A stretch of DNA of 64,000 nucleotides from Hysterangium stoloniferum (taxonomy: Eukaryota > Basidiomycota > Agaricomycetes > Hysterangiales > Hysterangiaceae). Below are positions 22,471 through 34,186 of this stretch, in pieces. The notes beneath the pieces were generated by a model. It searched no databases. It saw only the letters and a program-made list of their open reading frames with translations, and was not told the origin of the DNA. The translations under genes and the position numbers were made by a program. The DNA lies in NCBI GenBank assembly GCA_015178975.1, contig WHVD01000057.1:481600-545599 (forward strand). The letters are read 5' to 3'. Each line of letters starts with the position of its first letter. Position 1 is the first letter of the stretch.

Positions 22471-23460
22471 AAACCACGAGCCCGGTGGTGAACGTGAACG
22501 TGAAGGCACGTACAACGTACAACTATGAACCTGAAGAGGAGAGGAGGAGTGGGGAGCGAGGCCCGGAGTGAGAGCCATTTCGTGAAGAAGACTCTGATCA
22601 AGCACTGGAGTCACTCCTGGAGCCTTCTTGTGTGCTCTGTGTTGGGCCTTACTCATTTGTAGGACACTGAGTTGGGCTTGTTGAGGTTGAGATGTGTAAA
22701 CGACATTCGAAACGTTCTCCGTCAAAGTCTAGCTCCACTGTCAACAATTAGTAGGAATGGAAGCTCGATGGGAGACGGTGGGCGCACAATTCATCAGTAA
22801 GTTGATTCCTCGCATACTATTTACGTTGTCTTTTACTGTGGATGCGTCAAAGGATTCAAGAATCACATGTACGAATTACGTCTCAAGCCCCCAGACATGC
22901 CGGACATGGACAACCTGCCGATGCTTGTCTCTCGCCCATCTAAGGTCAGAACTCCGAAGGATAATGTACCGACGATGCCATTCCACCAAGTTGGAGGATC
23001 ACATGGAACAATTGTTCTTTTCTGTGTCTGAACATGAGTGCACCTGTCGTGTTTGTCACCACCGTAAACGTCGTGGCAACGAGACGCGAATACCACCACC
23101 TGAAGTTGAGGTTGGGGATGAAGGAGAGGATGGAGCCGGCTTGACTAGGTCGTATCCTCGTTATAAAGAGCGACGGCCAAAAGTTGGACAGATCTCTTCC
23201 TCAGACTTTTTTGGCTAGCGTGATACGTGAGCTTGAAGATGATTTCTCACAATATAAGGCGTAAGTGCGCATTATCTCGTTCGTCACTGCAGGTCCTCTA
23301 AGAGACCCGATGACAGTATTTATTTAGGGCTGGCTGGATGGTACGGGGTAATAGACGCATCACCGAATGTGGCCAAGTGCAATATTCTCGCAGAACAATT
23401 TGGTGAAGTGATCGATACTCTAGAGTAGAAAGGATCATATAGCATCTTTATATGAACTCC
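22471..23460 (+). pseudogene. broken Cep57/Ppc89-like centrosome or spindle-pole-body protein
   Basis: Fragments in different plus-strand frames line up in the order expected for the C-terminal half of a fungal spindle-pole protein: a leader with RPSKVRTPKDNVPTMPFHQV (about 22935), a zinc-knuckle-like HECTCRVCHHRKRRG (about 23030-23078), LPQTFLASVIRELEDDFSQY (about 23195-23260), then DASPNVAKCNILAEQFGEVI (about 23355-23415). The frame shifts near 23020 and again near 23190, and a TAG at 23427-23429 sits where glutamine is usual (TLE-stop-KG). Relatives bind microtubules or the spindle pole body. The family call is from memory of HD..C.VC.RR and V.RELEDDF motifs in that family. It is a relic, probably not expressed as protein. 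Confidence 0.5.
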
Positions 23461-24003
23461 CTAATTTCCAGGATAATCCCCATGGTCGGGTACCTTCGAA
23501 GGCGAGATACTCCCATTTGCATAGATCCATGAGCCATAATATCGGTGTGTTTTCCTCACATGAACCATGCCTCGCATCGCACCTAGGATCCAGTGTCCTG
23601 CTTTGTGATCAGGCCTTGCATGCATAATACCTATTGTTGATTTCAACACTGTTCTCGTTAAGGCGTAGATATACCTTTTAATGTTGTGAATATTTTTGTG
23701 TCTACATCTTACACCGGTTTTTCATCGTGGTTTTTCATTGATCTTGATTTATAAACCTATACCTTCAGATTGTTAACCAAGTTGAAAATACATATAAACC
23801 CTACGCACTTAGATTGCAAAGAATCTTTGAGTTTTTGGAACCGGGGCTTTCTGCAGTGTAATAATGGTATCTGGCAAATTCAAACGCATAGAGGCGCGGA
23901 TCGGAACCCTCTAAGTTCTCCGAAACGTGTTCTTCGTGCAGACACCGTTCTTTCTCACCAGCCTTGGTCTTAGCTCAGAGGATCATTCTGATTTGGCGTC
24001 ATC
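23461..24003. other. no gene seen
   Basis: No exon recognised. The stretch precedes the left pseudokinase gene and may hold its promoter. Confidence 0.4.
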
Positions 24004-25685
24004 ATGAGGGGATGGCCAGAACCTATTACTCATGGCGCAAATGAAAATATGAGTGAGTCGTGGGGGGGAAATACCGAACAATCAAATGAGGACTGGAACA
24101 CTGGAAACATCGAACAGCCAAATGCAGAGGAATGGGATGCTGGAAATTTCGAGCAGCCAGATGTAGAGGAATGGGAGGCTGGAATTATTGACCTTACATC
24201 TTCTCCTGGCAACAGATCTGGATGGGACAACGAGAGGAAAGGACTGCCACCAGTGGTCGCAGATGCAACTGCACCTGAAAGTGGACAGGATGTTGTGGAA
24301 GCTGGTTCTGAGAAGCTAGTGGCCGCTCTAGACTCTGAAGATTTCTGGAAATTTAACTGGAGATGGTTCGAATCCCGGGGATACAAGTTACAACAGCCCA
24401 GGAGGAAGCAGAATAAGACGAAAAATCTCAAGGAACCTTTAGAAGAAGATAATCACTTGAACGTGAGTATAATTAATTGAGGGCTATCTATATTAATCGA
24501 AACTTCTCTATAAAATAGTCGCCTGCTATCATGGCTGCTACGCGCATTTCTAACGGAGCTGTGGTACAGCTAAAGAAAATATCCCTACCCAAACACGATG
24601 ATGAGTATAGCATTGCCACCTATTTTTCGAGCGAGTTATTGGCATCGGAGCCTCAGAATCACTGCATTCCCGTCGTTGAAGTCATCAAAATCCCAAAGGA
24701 CGAGAGCATCGTCGTCTTGGTGTTTCCAAACTTCCAATCTTTACGTGATGCGAAGTTTGAAACGCGTGATGATAGTATGGAATTTCTCGGACAGATATTT
24801 GAGGTGCGTTTCCAATTCAATTCATGGGTACACTTAGCATGAGACTGTATAGGGCATACAATTTCTGCATAAGAACAACGTTGCCCATCGGTGAATTTCC
24901 CTAGCTAACCATCACAAAGTTGAATTAATCCTCTGGTCTGTAGGAATTGCACCTTGAGCAACATCAAGGTGGTGCATCCCCCCAAGGCTCCAAAAATGTC
25001 CAAACTGCGTAAGACGGGAGCATCGACTGATGGACATTTGCCTCCGAAATACTATTTGGATAATTTTGAACACTCTCGACGCTACGATACTGGAAATGAG
25101 CTGGTGACGGACCTTCCCGTGTACGGTGCTGATAAGACTGTGCCAGAATTTCAAGGCGACAAGTACCATGAGCCTTCCGACCCTTTCGCTGTTGATATCT
25201 ATTACATTGGTCATATGATCGAGACGGAGTTTATTGATGTAAGGCTAACATCTCGCAACATCACCACTATGTCTAACAACCACAAGCGTAAACGCAACGT
25301 CGATTTCATGTTACCCTTGGTAACGGACATGGTACAGGAAAATCCGGCAGCCAGGCCAACAATAGGTGAAGTCGTGGAACGATTTGACCACATGCGGCTT
25401 AATTTGAAGAGCGCCGAAATTCTAAATGCAGAGGAATTAAAATATACCATTCGTCGGTCATGGCTCCGTCGATTATGGCTCCGTCGATTTCGACCGTTCT
25501 GCCGCACAGTATCTAGGGCGCCCCATGATTATCTTGTCAGTAAGCCGCTGATCGCTGATCAGATTTATTCACCTGACCATGTTATAAGGACGTCGATACG
25601 GAGAATGGTTGGACTGCTCAGAGGGTGGGACCACGTGAAGTCGCTGTATTCATCCCATCATCGGCCCAACTGCCTCCTCCTATGA
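24004..25685 (+). CDS. pseudokinase (agaricomycete kinase-like family), left copy
   Basis: Exons 24004-24462, 24519-24803, 24853-24890 and 24944-25685 join in frame with GT..AG introns of 49-56 bases. After a low-complexity acidic N-terminus with near-repeats (NIEQPNAEEWDAGNFEQPD) comes a kinase-like domain. GAVVQLKKISL keeps the ATP-anchoring lysine; IFEGIQFLHKNNVAHR then NCTLSNIKV spans the catalytic loop; YYLDNFEHSRRYD is the DFG site; DPFAVDIYYIGHMIETEF and LVTDMVQENPAARPTIGEV form the C-lobe. In active members the loop reads HRD and the metal site DFG. Here they read HRN (Asn codon 24945-24947) and NFE. An optional 48-base in-frame intron starts with GTAAGG near 25240. The ending after about 25430 (repeated WLRRLW/LRRF) is irregular. 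It might be a regulator without catalysis or a decaying gene. Confidence 0.6.
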
Positions 25686-26483
25686 GCAAGCCATCAATTT
25701 CAATATTTGGCAGTATTGCCCACTTCTTTCGCGGGTTGTCAAGTTTACGCCAAGCGAATCGCGATGAAGTGTCTCAAAAAGTAGGTGCTACATCCGTGTG
25801 TTGCTCAATTGAAGAGTTAAATCATTTACGCTAGCCAATTTACAATCGCCCCCCGCGTACATACATAATTGATGTTCCTGCACCTCCTAACATTGTAGTT
25901 CATCTAAGAACGGGTCGTTCCGATAAGTGGGATTGTCGAAAATGTGGGGAACACTTGATGACATCAAGGCAGTTTTTGGTATGGCTCTTTAAATCTTTTC
26001 ACGAGGCTACTTAACAATTAAGACTTGTACAGCGCCATACAAGATCTGAGCATCCCGATGGTAAGTACTGTCTTCATGTTTTTCCATTTGGACGAGGGAT
26101 CTCAACATTTGCCTTCATTTCTTCTAGCATATATTTGTGGATGTGCTAAACTATACGATAACGCCTCTGATCTCAGATTCCATCGAAATGACTTTTGCCA
26201 TTGGGACTGATTTATTATCGTATCCTTGTTGAAGTTTTGGCCGTTCGTCAACATGATGACACTTGTGGGTCCTAGCATATTGTGCGCTAAGCTACATAGT
26301 TATGTACAGTAGTTTAGTAATGTTAACGCTTTTTGTTCACGTCCACCGTATACCCCCTGCGTCAACAATCCTTGCATGAAGCATGGCCTTGTTTTGATTA
26401 CAAATTCAGTTTTTAGTGTGACAGGTCCAGCCCATGTGTGAGGCAGTTCATCATTCGGTCCAACAGCAGTTGTGAAAGTGAGA
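25686..26483 (+). repeat. 3' part of the pseudokinase repeat unit with exon-like pieces
   Basis: This stretch is present in every long copy of the unit (about 57858-58655 and inverted at 60235-61032). One frame near 25835-25990 reads PPRTYIIDVPAPPNIVVHLR followed by WDCRKCGEH, which could be a further exon with a C-x2-C pair. I cannot assign it. Duplication with the right copy ends near 26483. Confidence 0.5.
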
Positions 26484-26937
26484 TGTGGCACCAACTAAGC
26501 TAAAGGCAGAGAGAAAGATAGTTTTAATTCAGGTGCTTTAGAAGTGCTAGTGTGCTTATGATGTACCATAGAGACATTGTGTACAGTGATAGTTATTCTA
26601 TGCAGGTAATGATGTAACAAAACACGCTCAATTGACATGACTAAGTGGTTAGACTGATGTTTAGTACCTGTAACAAAACACCCTACAATACAGTGAGTTG
26701 ATTACATGAGAATATGGTAGTTGTTAATGTATTTCAGTCAACACAAATAGGTGATCCAACTGAGGTATGTGATGGTTATAGAGTCGGGCCTCCCAACTGG
26801 TACAATCTCTATCATCAGCCCCCCAATTAACTCATTTTCTGTTATCGGCCCTCTGACTAGAGCATTCCCCCTCTCCCAGGCTTAGATCTTAACATGCAAG
26901 CTCAGTTCTTAACATTTATCTTCTATACTAGCAGCTT
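26484..26937. other. transposon-derived sequence, no gene
   Basis: CpG-poor sequence. It includes a CTCCCAACTGGTACAATCTC block (about 26790) that recurs, diverged, at about 46150 and 45345 as part of LTR-type repeats. Confidence 0.4.
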
Positions 26938-27420
26938 TGTTAAGCATGGGGCTCATGGGTTGGGTTTCTGGGGGAAACCTGTGGAAGTTTTAGGAAAGGA
27001 CTTGGCTTCAGCTCATGTGCTATGCTGTCACAGATTGCATTGTCCAATTTCAGGCAGGAGTGGATGGGAAACCCATGGGTTCTGAGAATATGCAAAGAGC
27101 AAAAGACAAATAGAAACTAAGTTGATTTTCTGATCAGATTGTATGTACAATAACTATTTGACTATATAGACTAGTAGGTTATTGTACTACTAAATCAGAC
27201 ATACAAAAGGACATATCAAGAGTACAATAAGACAATAAACTAGATGTCAAACAGATAGGGAAACATGGCAGTAAACTAAACCAGATGACAAATGGGTGAA
27301 GACAGATTGGGAACAAGGGGGTCTGGAATGTCCAGGTGGGGTCTGGTGCATCATTCATACAATCCAGAGAGTTTGACATGTACAGAATGGGGTCTGGGTT
27401 ATCTGGGTGGAGTCTGGTGG
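26938..27420 (-). repeat. LTR remnant, reverse orientation
   Basis: It starts TGTTAAG and runs parallel to the reverse complement of the LTR at 30834-31764: GAAACCTGTGG, ACTTGGCTTCAGCTCATG, then TTGATTTTCTGATCAGATTG and GACTATATAGAC. The far end near 27420 is ragged, and no target duplication was found. Confidence 0.5.
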
Positions 27421-27648
27421 TTAATTAGTGTGATAAAGAGAGTCAAATACTTATAGGATGAGTTCTGGGTTCCGGTGGATTTCCCAGCCCAAACAGGCTT
27501 CAACTTATGTGTTGTGCCCTTGCACAAACTGTCAGGGCACTTTGGTATTTCAAACAGAGCAGATAGTACAATATGAATAAGATTTGACACTTAGCTTAAT
27601 TGACTGGGGGGGTGAATCACTAAGAGTTGAAGAGTAGAGGATCATGGC

Positions 27649-28992
27649 TGTTATGACCCATTCCCAGATACTTCAATATCCAACCCCTGACTTCTGACTA
27701 CAGAACATCATAATTCCCACATCTTCTGTAATCTTCCCCTTGTTCTGCATTTGGTAACTTGTCCATTGACACATATTCACTTGTTTGTTTATTGTATTTG
27801 TTACGACCGGAAATCCCACCGGACTCTGGGCACTAACTTATATGCACCCGTGCCCTAGATGCACCCATTATCAGTTTACCGGAATTCCCACCAGACTCCG
27901 TATGTCAGTCCTGTCTACGTTCATCTTCGTTACATTGTGTTTCAGTCACTGGAAAACCCACTGGACTCCGTCTCTGTCTATGTCTGACCTCGTCCCACGT
28001 GTCAGTCACCAGACCCCACTCAGAAAACCCATCATCCCTCTAACAGAGCCCCGTTCCTGTTTTAGTCAAATGACCTGTCATGATTTGGACTCCGCTTCCG
28101 CTCCATTTCCCATTATGGTTTATGATTTGTCACTATTTGGACTCCCTCTGTTCCGTCCCATTCCTAACACCAAATTTGGTGTTTACTATTCCCGTTTTAT
28201 GTTTTGCTCATTTCATTTCATTATTACTGGATTCGGTATGACATTCACTCCACGGTCTATTTAAACTGGCAGATGTTGTACATACAATCCAGTCAGAAAA
28301 ATGGCTTAGATTCCCCCCAGTAATCTAATACATTTTCCACTCTAATCCCTACTTGAATCACACCACTCACAATAGTCGGAGCCCACGGGCTCCAGCACAT
28401 CTATCTCTCTCACCACTCACAACCTCTCGACCCACGACCTCCAACCTACAACCTCTCAACCACGACCCCTGCCCAGAGTCCCCGGGATTCCCATCTGCCT
28501 GTCTGAAATTGGACAACACGATCTAGTGAGGGCACAGCCTATAAGCTGAAGCCAAGTCCTACTGGATATCCCGCAGGTTTCTCTGGAGACCCGCCCTGTA
28601 CGTATCCTAACAGTATTCCCATTTCAGAATAATGTCTCCCTAATCCTTCTTATTGTATTCCTGTTTCAGAATACTCCTGTTTCCATCTTATTGTGGTCTT
28701 AGTTTGTAGTACAATAACAAGAAAACTTATATTAGTTTCTGCAAATTTGTACTTTACTTCAGATCTGATATCAACTTAGTTTCTTATTCCCTTTTCCGTC
28801 TTTCTGTACACTTGATATTCAGAACTCTTTGGAACTCTGAATATCCATAACTTCCAGTGTAATTCCTGTCTTTGAAATTAAGCACTCCTGAGTGTTTGTG
28901 TAGAGGTGCAGCAAATAAGCTGAAGCCAACATCCTGACCCTATCTAATAGTTTCCGAGTTCCCAATGACTTTCCAATACTATGACTACAACA
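27649..28992 (+). repeat. 5' LTR of gypsy element A (split by a nested LTR)
   Basis: TGTTATGACCCATTCCCAGA at 27649 matches the 3' LTR start at 35594. The match resumes after the nested LTR (28618 on) and continues through CATCTTATTGTGGTCTTAG and TTCCGAGTTCCCA. The 3' boundary is set by similarity to the TAACA end of the other LTR and is uncertain by about 20 bases. The flanking ATGGC (27644-27648) against ACAGC (36090-36094) may be a decayed target duplication. Confidence 0.65.
27799..28612 (+). repeat. solo LTR nested in the 5' LTR, target duplication GTATT
   Basis: It begins TGTTACGACC and ends CCTAACA, so it has TGTTA..TAACA ends. It is flanked exactly by GTATT (27794-27798 and 28613-28617). 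Removing it restores the neighbouring LTR. It belongs to the same family as 30834-31764. No internal coding region, so it is a solo LTR. Confidence 0.9.
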
Positions 28993-30833
28993 TCCAAGGA
29001 AAAACCCACCACAGAGTCAAAAAAAGAGTAAGCAACCCTCCAGAATCTGCATGGACAGAGGGTTGCATTGACTCTCTCTGTGTTTCCAAGATTATTCATC
29101 TCAACATGTCCACTCTCTCTAATCCTGACTCATTATTTGTAAAACTCATTTCTGACCTTCTTGGAAATTTAGTGTTCTGAGCTCTGATAGATTCTGGCTC
29201 CACACACTGTTTTGTAGATACCACCTTTGCCATGAAACACAATCTGAGATTCCTTTCTGTTCCTGCAATTTCTTTGTGTCTGTTTGACAGCACTAGCAAT
29301 ATGGCAATTACTCAAGCCTGTGACATGTCTATCCAGTTCCTGTGTGGAACATCCCAGATGGTTACTTTTTTCATAACACAGTTGGACACTAGTTATTTGG
29401 TTGTTCTTGGATACAACTGGCTTACCTGATACAATCTGTTGATTGACTGGGTATTGGGCAGTATTAATTTCTGGATTCCCGACACTTCCATTTCTCCTGC
29501 AGCATCTAATTTGGTCAGATCCTCTTCAGCCTCTACAGCATCTCCAGCTTCTACCAAAACCTCTGAACCTCCAAAAATCCCTCTCATCAACACTTCAGCA
29601 TTTGTTAGGGTGAGTAAACTGGATGGATCAGTGTTTTTTGATCAGCGTAAAAGTTGATGAAGCATCTGGTCATTTTGCAACTCCAGAATTATCTGAGCTA
29701 AAGGCTGACCTGGAAGGAGTTCCTGAAAAATACCATGATTTTGTGGACATTTTCAGTAAGCAAAAAGCTGACTGGCTTGCACCATGTAGGCCTTACGACT
29801 TAAAAAATTGATATTGAGCCTGGTTCTAACCCTCTGTTAGGACCTATTTACATGTTATCCCAATCAGAACTTTTGTCTATTCAGGAGTTCTTGGATGAAC
29901 ATCTGTCAATAGGTTTTATCCGCCCCTCAAAGTCTCCATATGGAGTGCCCATCCTTTTTGTCAAAAAAAAAGGATGGTTCCATTTGACTCTGTGTTGATT
30001 TCCGAGGTTTAAATTCCATCACATGGAAAGATAAGTATCCACTTCCACTTGTTACTGACTTACTCAATGCCTCATGGAAAGCTCGGATTTACACCAAAAT
30101 AGACCTTAAACACACCTATCATTTGGTCTGAATTGCTGAGAGTGAGAAATGGAAAACTGCTTTTCGAACTCACTATGGATCCTTTGAATGGTTGGTTATG
30201 CCATTCAGCCTTACCAATCCCCCTTCCACTTTTCAATGTTTTGTTAATGATATATTTTCCGACATGCTTGACATATGTGTTATAGTCTATTTGGATGACA
30301 TTTTCTGAGGATTCCGCTCTTCATGATGAGCTGGTCCAGGAAGTTTTCCGAAGACTCCAAAAGAATGATCTTTTCACTACTGGTAAAAAATACTATTTCA
30401 ACATGGATTTTAGTGAATATTTAGGTTTTATTATTGGACCCAATGGTCTCCATATGGATGAAACTAAAGTTCAAGTTGTCTGTGACTGGCCCGAACCACA
30501 GAAAGTCAAAGATACCCAGTCATTTTTAGGTTTCGCAAACTTTTACCATTGTTTTATTCGGAATTACTTGGATATTACAATATTGTTCACTCGCCTTACC
30601 CATAAATCTCAACCATGGGTTTTTGATGACAAATGCCATTCTGCTTTCCAGACTTTAAAAAAAAATGCTTTCACTTCCACTCTGATTCTTTCTCATGGGA
30701 AACCTGATGTTCTGATTATTGTGGAAACCAATGCTTCCAACTATGCAATTGCCGTGATTCTTTCCATTCAAGATCCCAATGGTGAAATTCATCCAGTCAC
30801 ATTTCTTTCTCAGACACTTTCAGTCTCTGAACT

Positions 30834-31764
30834 TGTTATGACTGGAATTCCCACCAGACTCTGGGTACTAACTTATATGCACCTGCACCCTATATGCACC
30901 AATTGTCAGTTTACCAGAATTCCTGCCAGACTCCGTACATCAGACTTGTCCATGTTTGACTTCGTCACTTCATGTATCAGTCACCAGAATACCTGCTGGA
31001 CTCCGTCCCTGTCTACATCCAACTCTGTCCCATGCATCAGTCACCAGACCCTGCTCAGAAAACCCATCATCCCTCTAACTGAGTCCCATTCCCGTTATAG
31101 TCAAATGACCTGTCACAATTCAAACTCCGCTCCCACTCCATTCCCATTATAGTTTTATGACCTGTCACAATTTGGACTCTGCTCCCACTCCATTCCCATT
31201 ATGGTTTTATGACCTGTCACGATTTGGGCTCTGCTCCCGCTCCATTCCCATTATGGTTTTATGACCTGTCACAATTTGGACTCCACTCCATTCTGTCCTG
31301 TTCCTAATGCCAAGTTTGGTGTTTACTTATCTCGTTTTATGTTTGCTAGTTTCGTTTTCATTATTACTGGATTTGGTATGTTATTCATTCCACAGTCTAT
31401 ATAGTCTGGCAGATGTTGTACATTCAATCCAGTCAGAAAATCAGCTTAGATTCTCCCCAGTAATCTAGTACATTCTCCACTCTAAACTCCTCTTTGAATT
31501 ACACCGCTCTTACTAGTCGGAGCCCACGGGCTCTGATGCATCTATCACTTGACCTCTGACTTATCTATCTCGACTCCCTGACCTCTTGACCCATGACCTC
31601 TCGACCCACGAACCCCGCTGAGACTCCCCAGGATTCCTGTCCCCCCATTTGAAATTGGACAAGACGATCTCATGAGGGTGCAGCCTATAAGCTGAAGCCA
31701 AGTCCTACCGGATGGATTTCCCACAGGTTTCTCTAGGAAACCCTCCATGTAGGCACCCTTAACA
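30834..31764 (+). repeat. solo LTR nested in the RNase H region, target duplication GAACT
   Basis: Begins TGTTATGACT and ends CCCTTAACA, flanked by exact GAACT (30829-30833 and 31765-31769). The reading frame LSVSEL before it continues as NYDVHDKELLAIFEAF after it, which confirms a clean insertion into RNase H. It contains an internal short tandem series of CCTGTCACAATTTGGACTC units at about 31110-31280. Same family as 27799-28612. Confidence 0.9.
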
Positions 31765-31836
31765 GAACTCAACTATGATGTTCATGATAAGGAACTTTTG
31801 GCAATCTTTGAAGCTTTCAAACATTGGTGGCACTAC

Positions 31837-32456
31837 GGAGGATAACCGAAAACTTTAAAAGTTGTTTATCCACTAAAGTATATATATTTATATTGTTTGT
31901 TGTAAAATTAATATTTAATCAAATTCAGCCTATCAGATAATATTCTGGAGAATAAGGAAATATTAATATTTATCTTGTATCTGACAAAAGTTAGTCAAAC
32001 AAACATATATAGATTATCCTTTTGGGGATAAATTCCACAACATGGATTGGTTGGCCAGATAGTTCTGGTTAACTTTCTAAACCAAATAAATTTAAATTAT
32101 ATGAACTACATTTGAAAGTTTGTATAATATACAAGAGAATGCATCTCATCCCAAGGATTAAGTCATAACCCAAATAATTTTGGTTAACTATAATGTTTGT
32201 GGACATTTTAAAAGTCATGGAGATACTAGAGAATGTATTTTATCCCAAAGATTAGGTAACAACCCAGATAATCTTGTATAACCATGACATTTGTGCATAT
32301 TTTAAGGGAATGTACAAGTCTTAAAGATGAAATTTTGGGTTAATGAAATATAAATTTCTAAAACATGTAGTCATAGCCAGGAGAAATAGTCTCACTTAAA
32401 AATATGAGGAGTTTTTCATAAAATTTCGTGTATTCAATGAATTGTGACTATCCTCC
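31837..32456. mobile_element. 620-base non-autonomous DNA element (MITE-like), TIR GGAGGATA, TSD TAC
   Basis: It interrupts the RNase H frame between HWWHY and LEGSATPVD. Its ends are GGAGGATA at 31837 and TATCCTCC at 32456, flanked by TAC on both sides (31834-31836 and 32457-32459). It is strongly A/T-rich, has no ORF and carries internal diverged tandem repeats of about 100 bases, seen as repeated TCCCAA..ATTA..TAACCCAAATAAT blocks. A 3-base duplication would suit a PIF/Harbinger-like element, but the terminal match is only 8 bases, so the superfamily is open. Confidence 0.75.
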
Positions 32457-32544
32457 TACCTTGAAGGTTCTGCAACTCCTGTTGACATCATTACCGCTCA
32501 CAAAAATCTCAAATATGTTTCCACTACTAAACTTTTGACCCGCT

Positions 32545-33535
32545 GTATGCTTATTTGTAACTATTAATACATATTTAAAAAGGTGTTAAATAATTTATTA
32601 ATAGAGAAAATAATTTGTATTGGATTATCTGAGTGCTTGTACTTGATTAATTCAATAAACTTAGGGCTGGGCCTTGAATAATCTAGTATTGGCAGGGAAT
32701 TTCAGTAAGGATACTTAGATACTTATTAGGTTTATTATGTAATTAATAAGCCTAAAGGTAGCTGTGAGGCTGGGGGGACTTAGATGATTAGCTAAGTTCA
32801 AGAGTTGCTGACAAAGATACAAGATGCTGCAAGTGTAGGTGCTTGCAGTGAGTGTATCAGACTAAGGCTATTATTGTCCTTAGGATGATTAGATAAGCTT
32901 CTGAGCTATGCAGTAAAATGTGTGAGAGATAAGATGATTTTATTGGAAACTTGGCCCTCCTTATATACATTTTGATAACTAAATGATTAGCTAATTATTT
33001 AGTTTATGAGGTCACTAGTTAGATCATAATGACCTCATATTCTACTTACTATTTACCCTTTATTTATCACATGATTCCCCTCTCTGAGACAAGGGTTCTA
33101 ACCTCTTGCTTGACCATGAAGGTTCAAGGCCGCGGTCCTGGGATGGAAGCAAACGATGAGTCGGCGGAATCAATTAATGACTCCGGTAGTCACATCCGTG
33201 ACTTGTGTGACATCCCGACACCGGAGGCTTATCTAATAGGTCACGTGACTCCAAAAATGCGCAGACAAGTCTGCAGCAAGGTGCCGAAAAGCAATAACTA
33301 AGTAAATAAAATATAGATAATTAGTTAAAAATTATAATTAATTAATTAAGTAACAATAGCATAATATGAGTCCATATATGCTATTATTTATGTGAAGTTA
33401 AAAGGAATAAGGCCTATTTTTCACAATAAACATAATAAAAATACAATAGAAATTCGAGAAAATATTAAGTAATTCAAAGAAAATTAAGAGAACATTATGA
33501 GATAATGCTGATACCTCACAGCTATAATCCGAACC
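32545..33535. mobile_element. unclassified insert replacing the integrase core
   Basis: RNase H coding (TTKLLTR) stops near 32543, and integrase-tail coding restarts near 33536. The roughly 1 kb between is A/T-rich, except for a CpG-rich patch at about 33118-33295 that carries GGTCACGTGACTCC. No clean terminal repeat or target duplication could be found, so it may be an LTR fragment or several events. Confidence 0.45.
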
Positions 33536-34186
33536 TCACAGTACATTCTGAATGACATTTGGCATCTGCTTGTGCTCAAGAATTTATTACCAACCTTGAT
33601 GAGTTACATCAAGAACTTTGGAAAGCTATTTCTTCCACTCAGGAACACTATCAGCATTCCATGGATAAAAACAGGATCCTGCCTCCTAACTTTAAAATTG
33701 GGGATCAGGTTTTTGTAAAAGCTCAATTCTTCTGAACTACCCAACCTTCTGAAAAACTTGCTGAGAAATTCTGAGGCCCTTTTGAAATTATAGCACAAGC
33801 CGGCTCACTTTCCTGGACTCTCCAACTTTCCGATAGTATGTGAGCAGTTCACCCCGTTTTCCACATTTCCATGTTAGAACCTTGTGTTCCTAACAATATC
33901 CTGGAACATACTCAACCTCTGCCTCCTCCAGTCATCATTGACAGAGAACCTGAATTTGAAGTTTCTGAGATTTTGGATTCTAAAATCAACAATTGCCAAC
34001 ATACTTGTAAATTGCTCTATTTGGTCAAATGGGCAGGCTATGAAGGTACTAATGATGGAACTTCATGGATATTGGCCACAGAACTTGGACACACTACAGA
34101 AATTGTAACTGACTTCCACACTGCATATCCTAGTAAACCCAGACCTTTATTGTCACTGACTTTTTTGTCTGTTCTCTTTCTGTTTA

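Noticed and set aside
22402..22725. Minus-strand ORF of 107 codons near the Cep57-like relic
   Set aside because: Serine/proline-rich with no domain. The plus strand carries a better, though broken, coding signal.
31110..31280. CRISPR-like regular repeats
   Set aside because: The units are diverged tandem duplications inside a eukaryotic LTR without unique spacers. No CRISPR is expected or seen.
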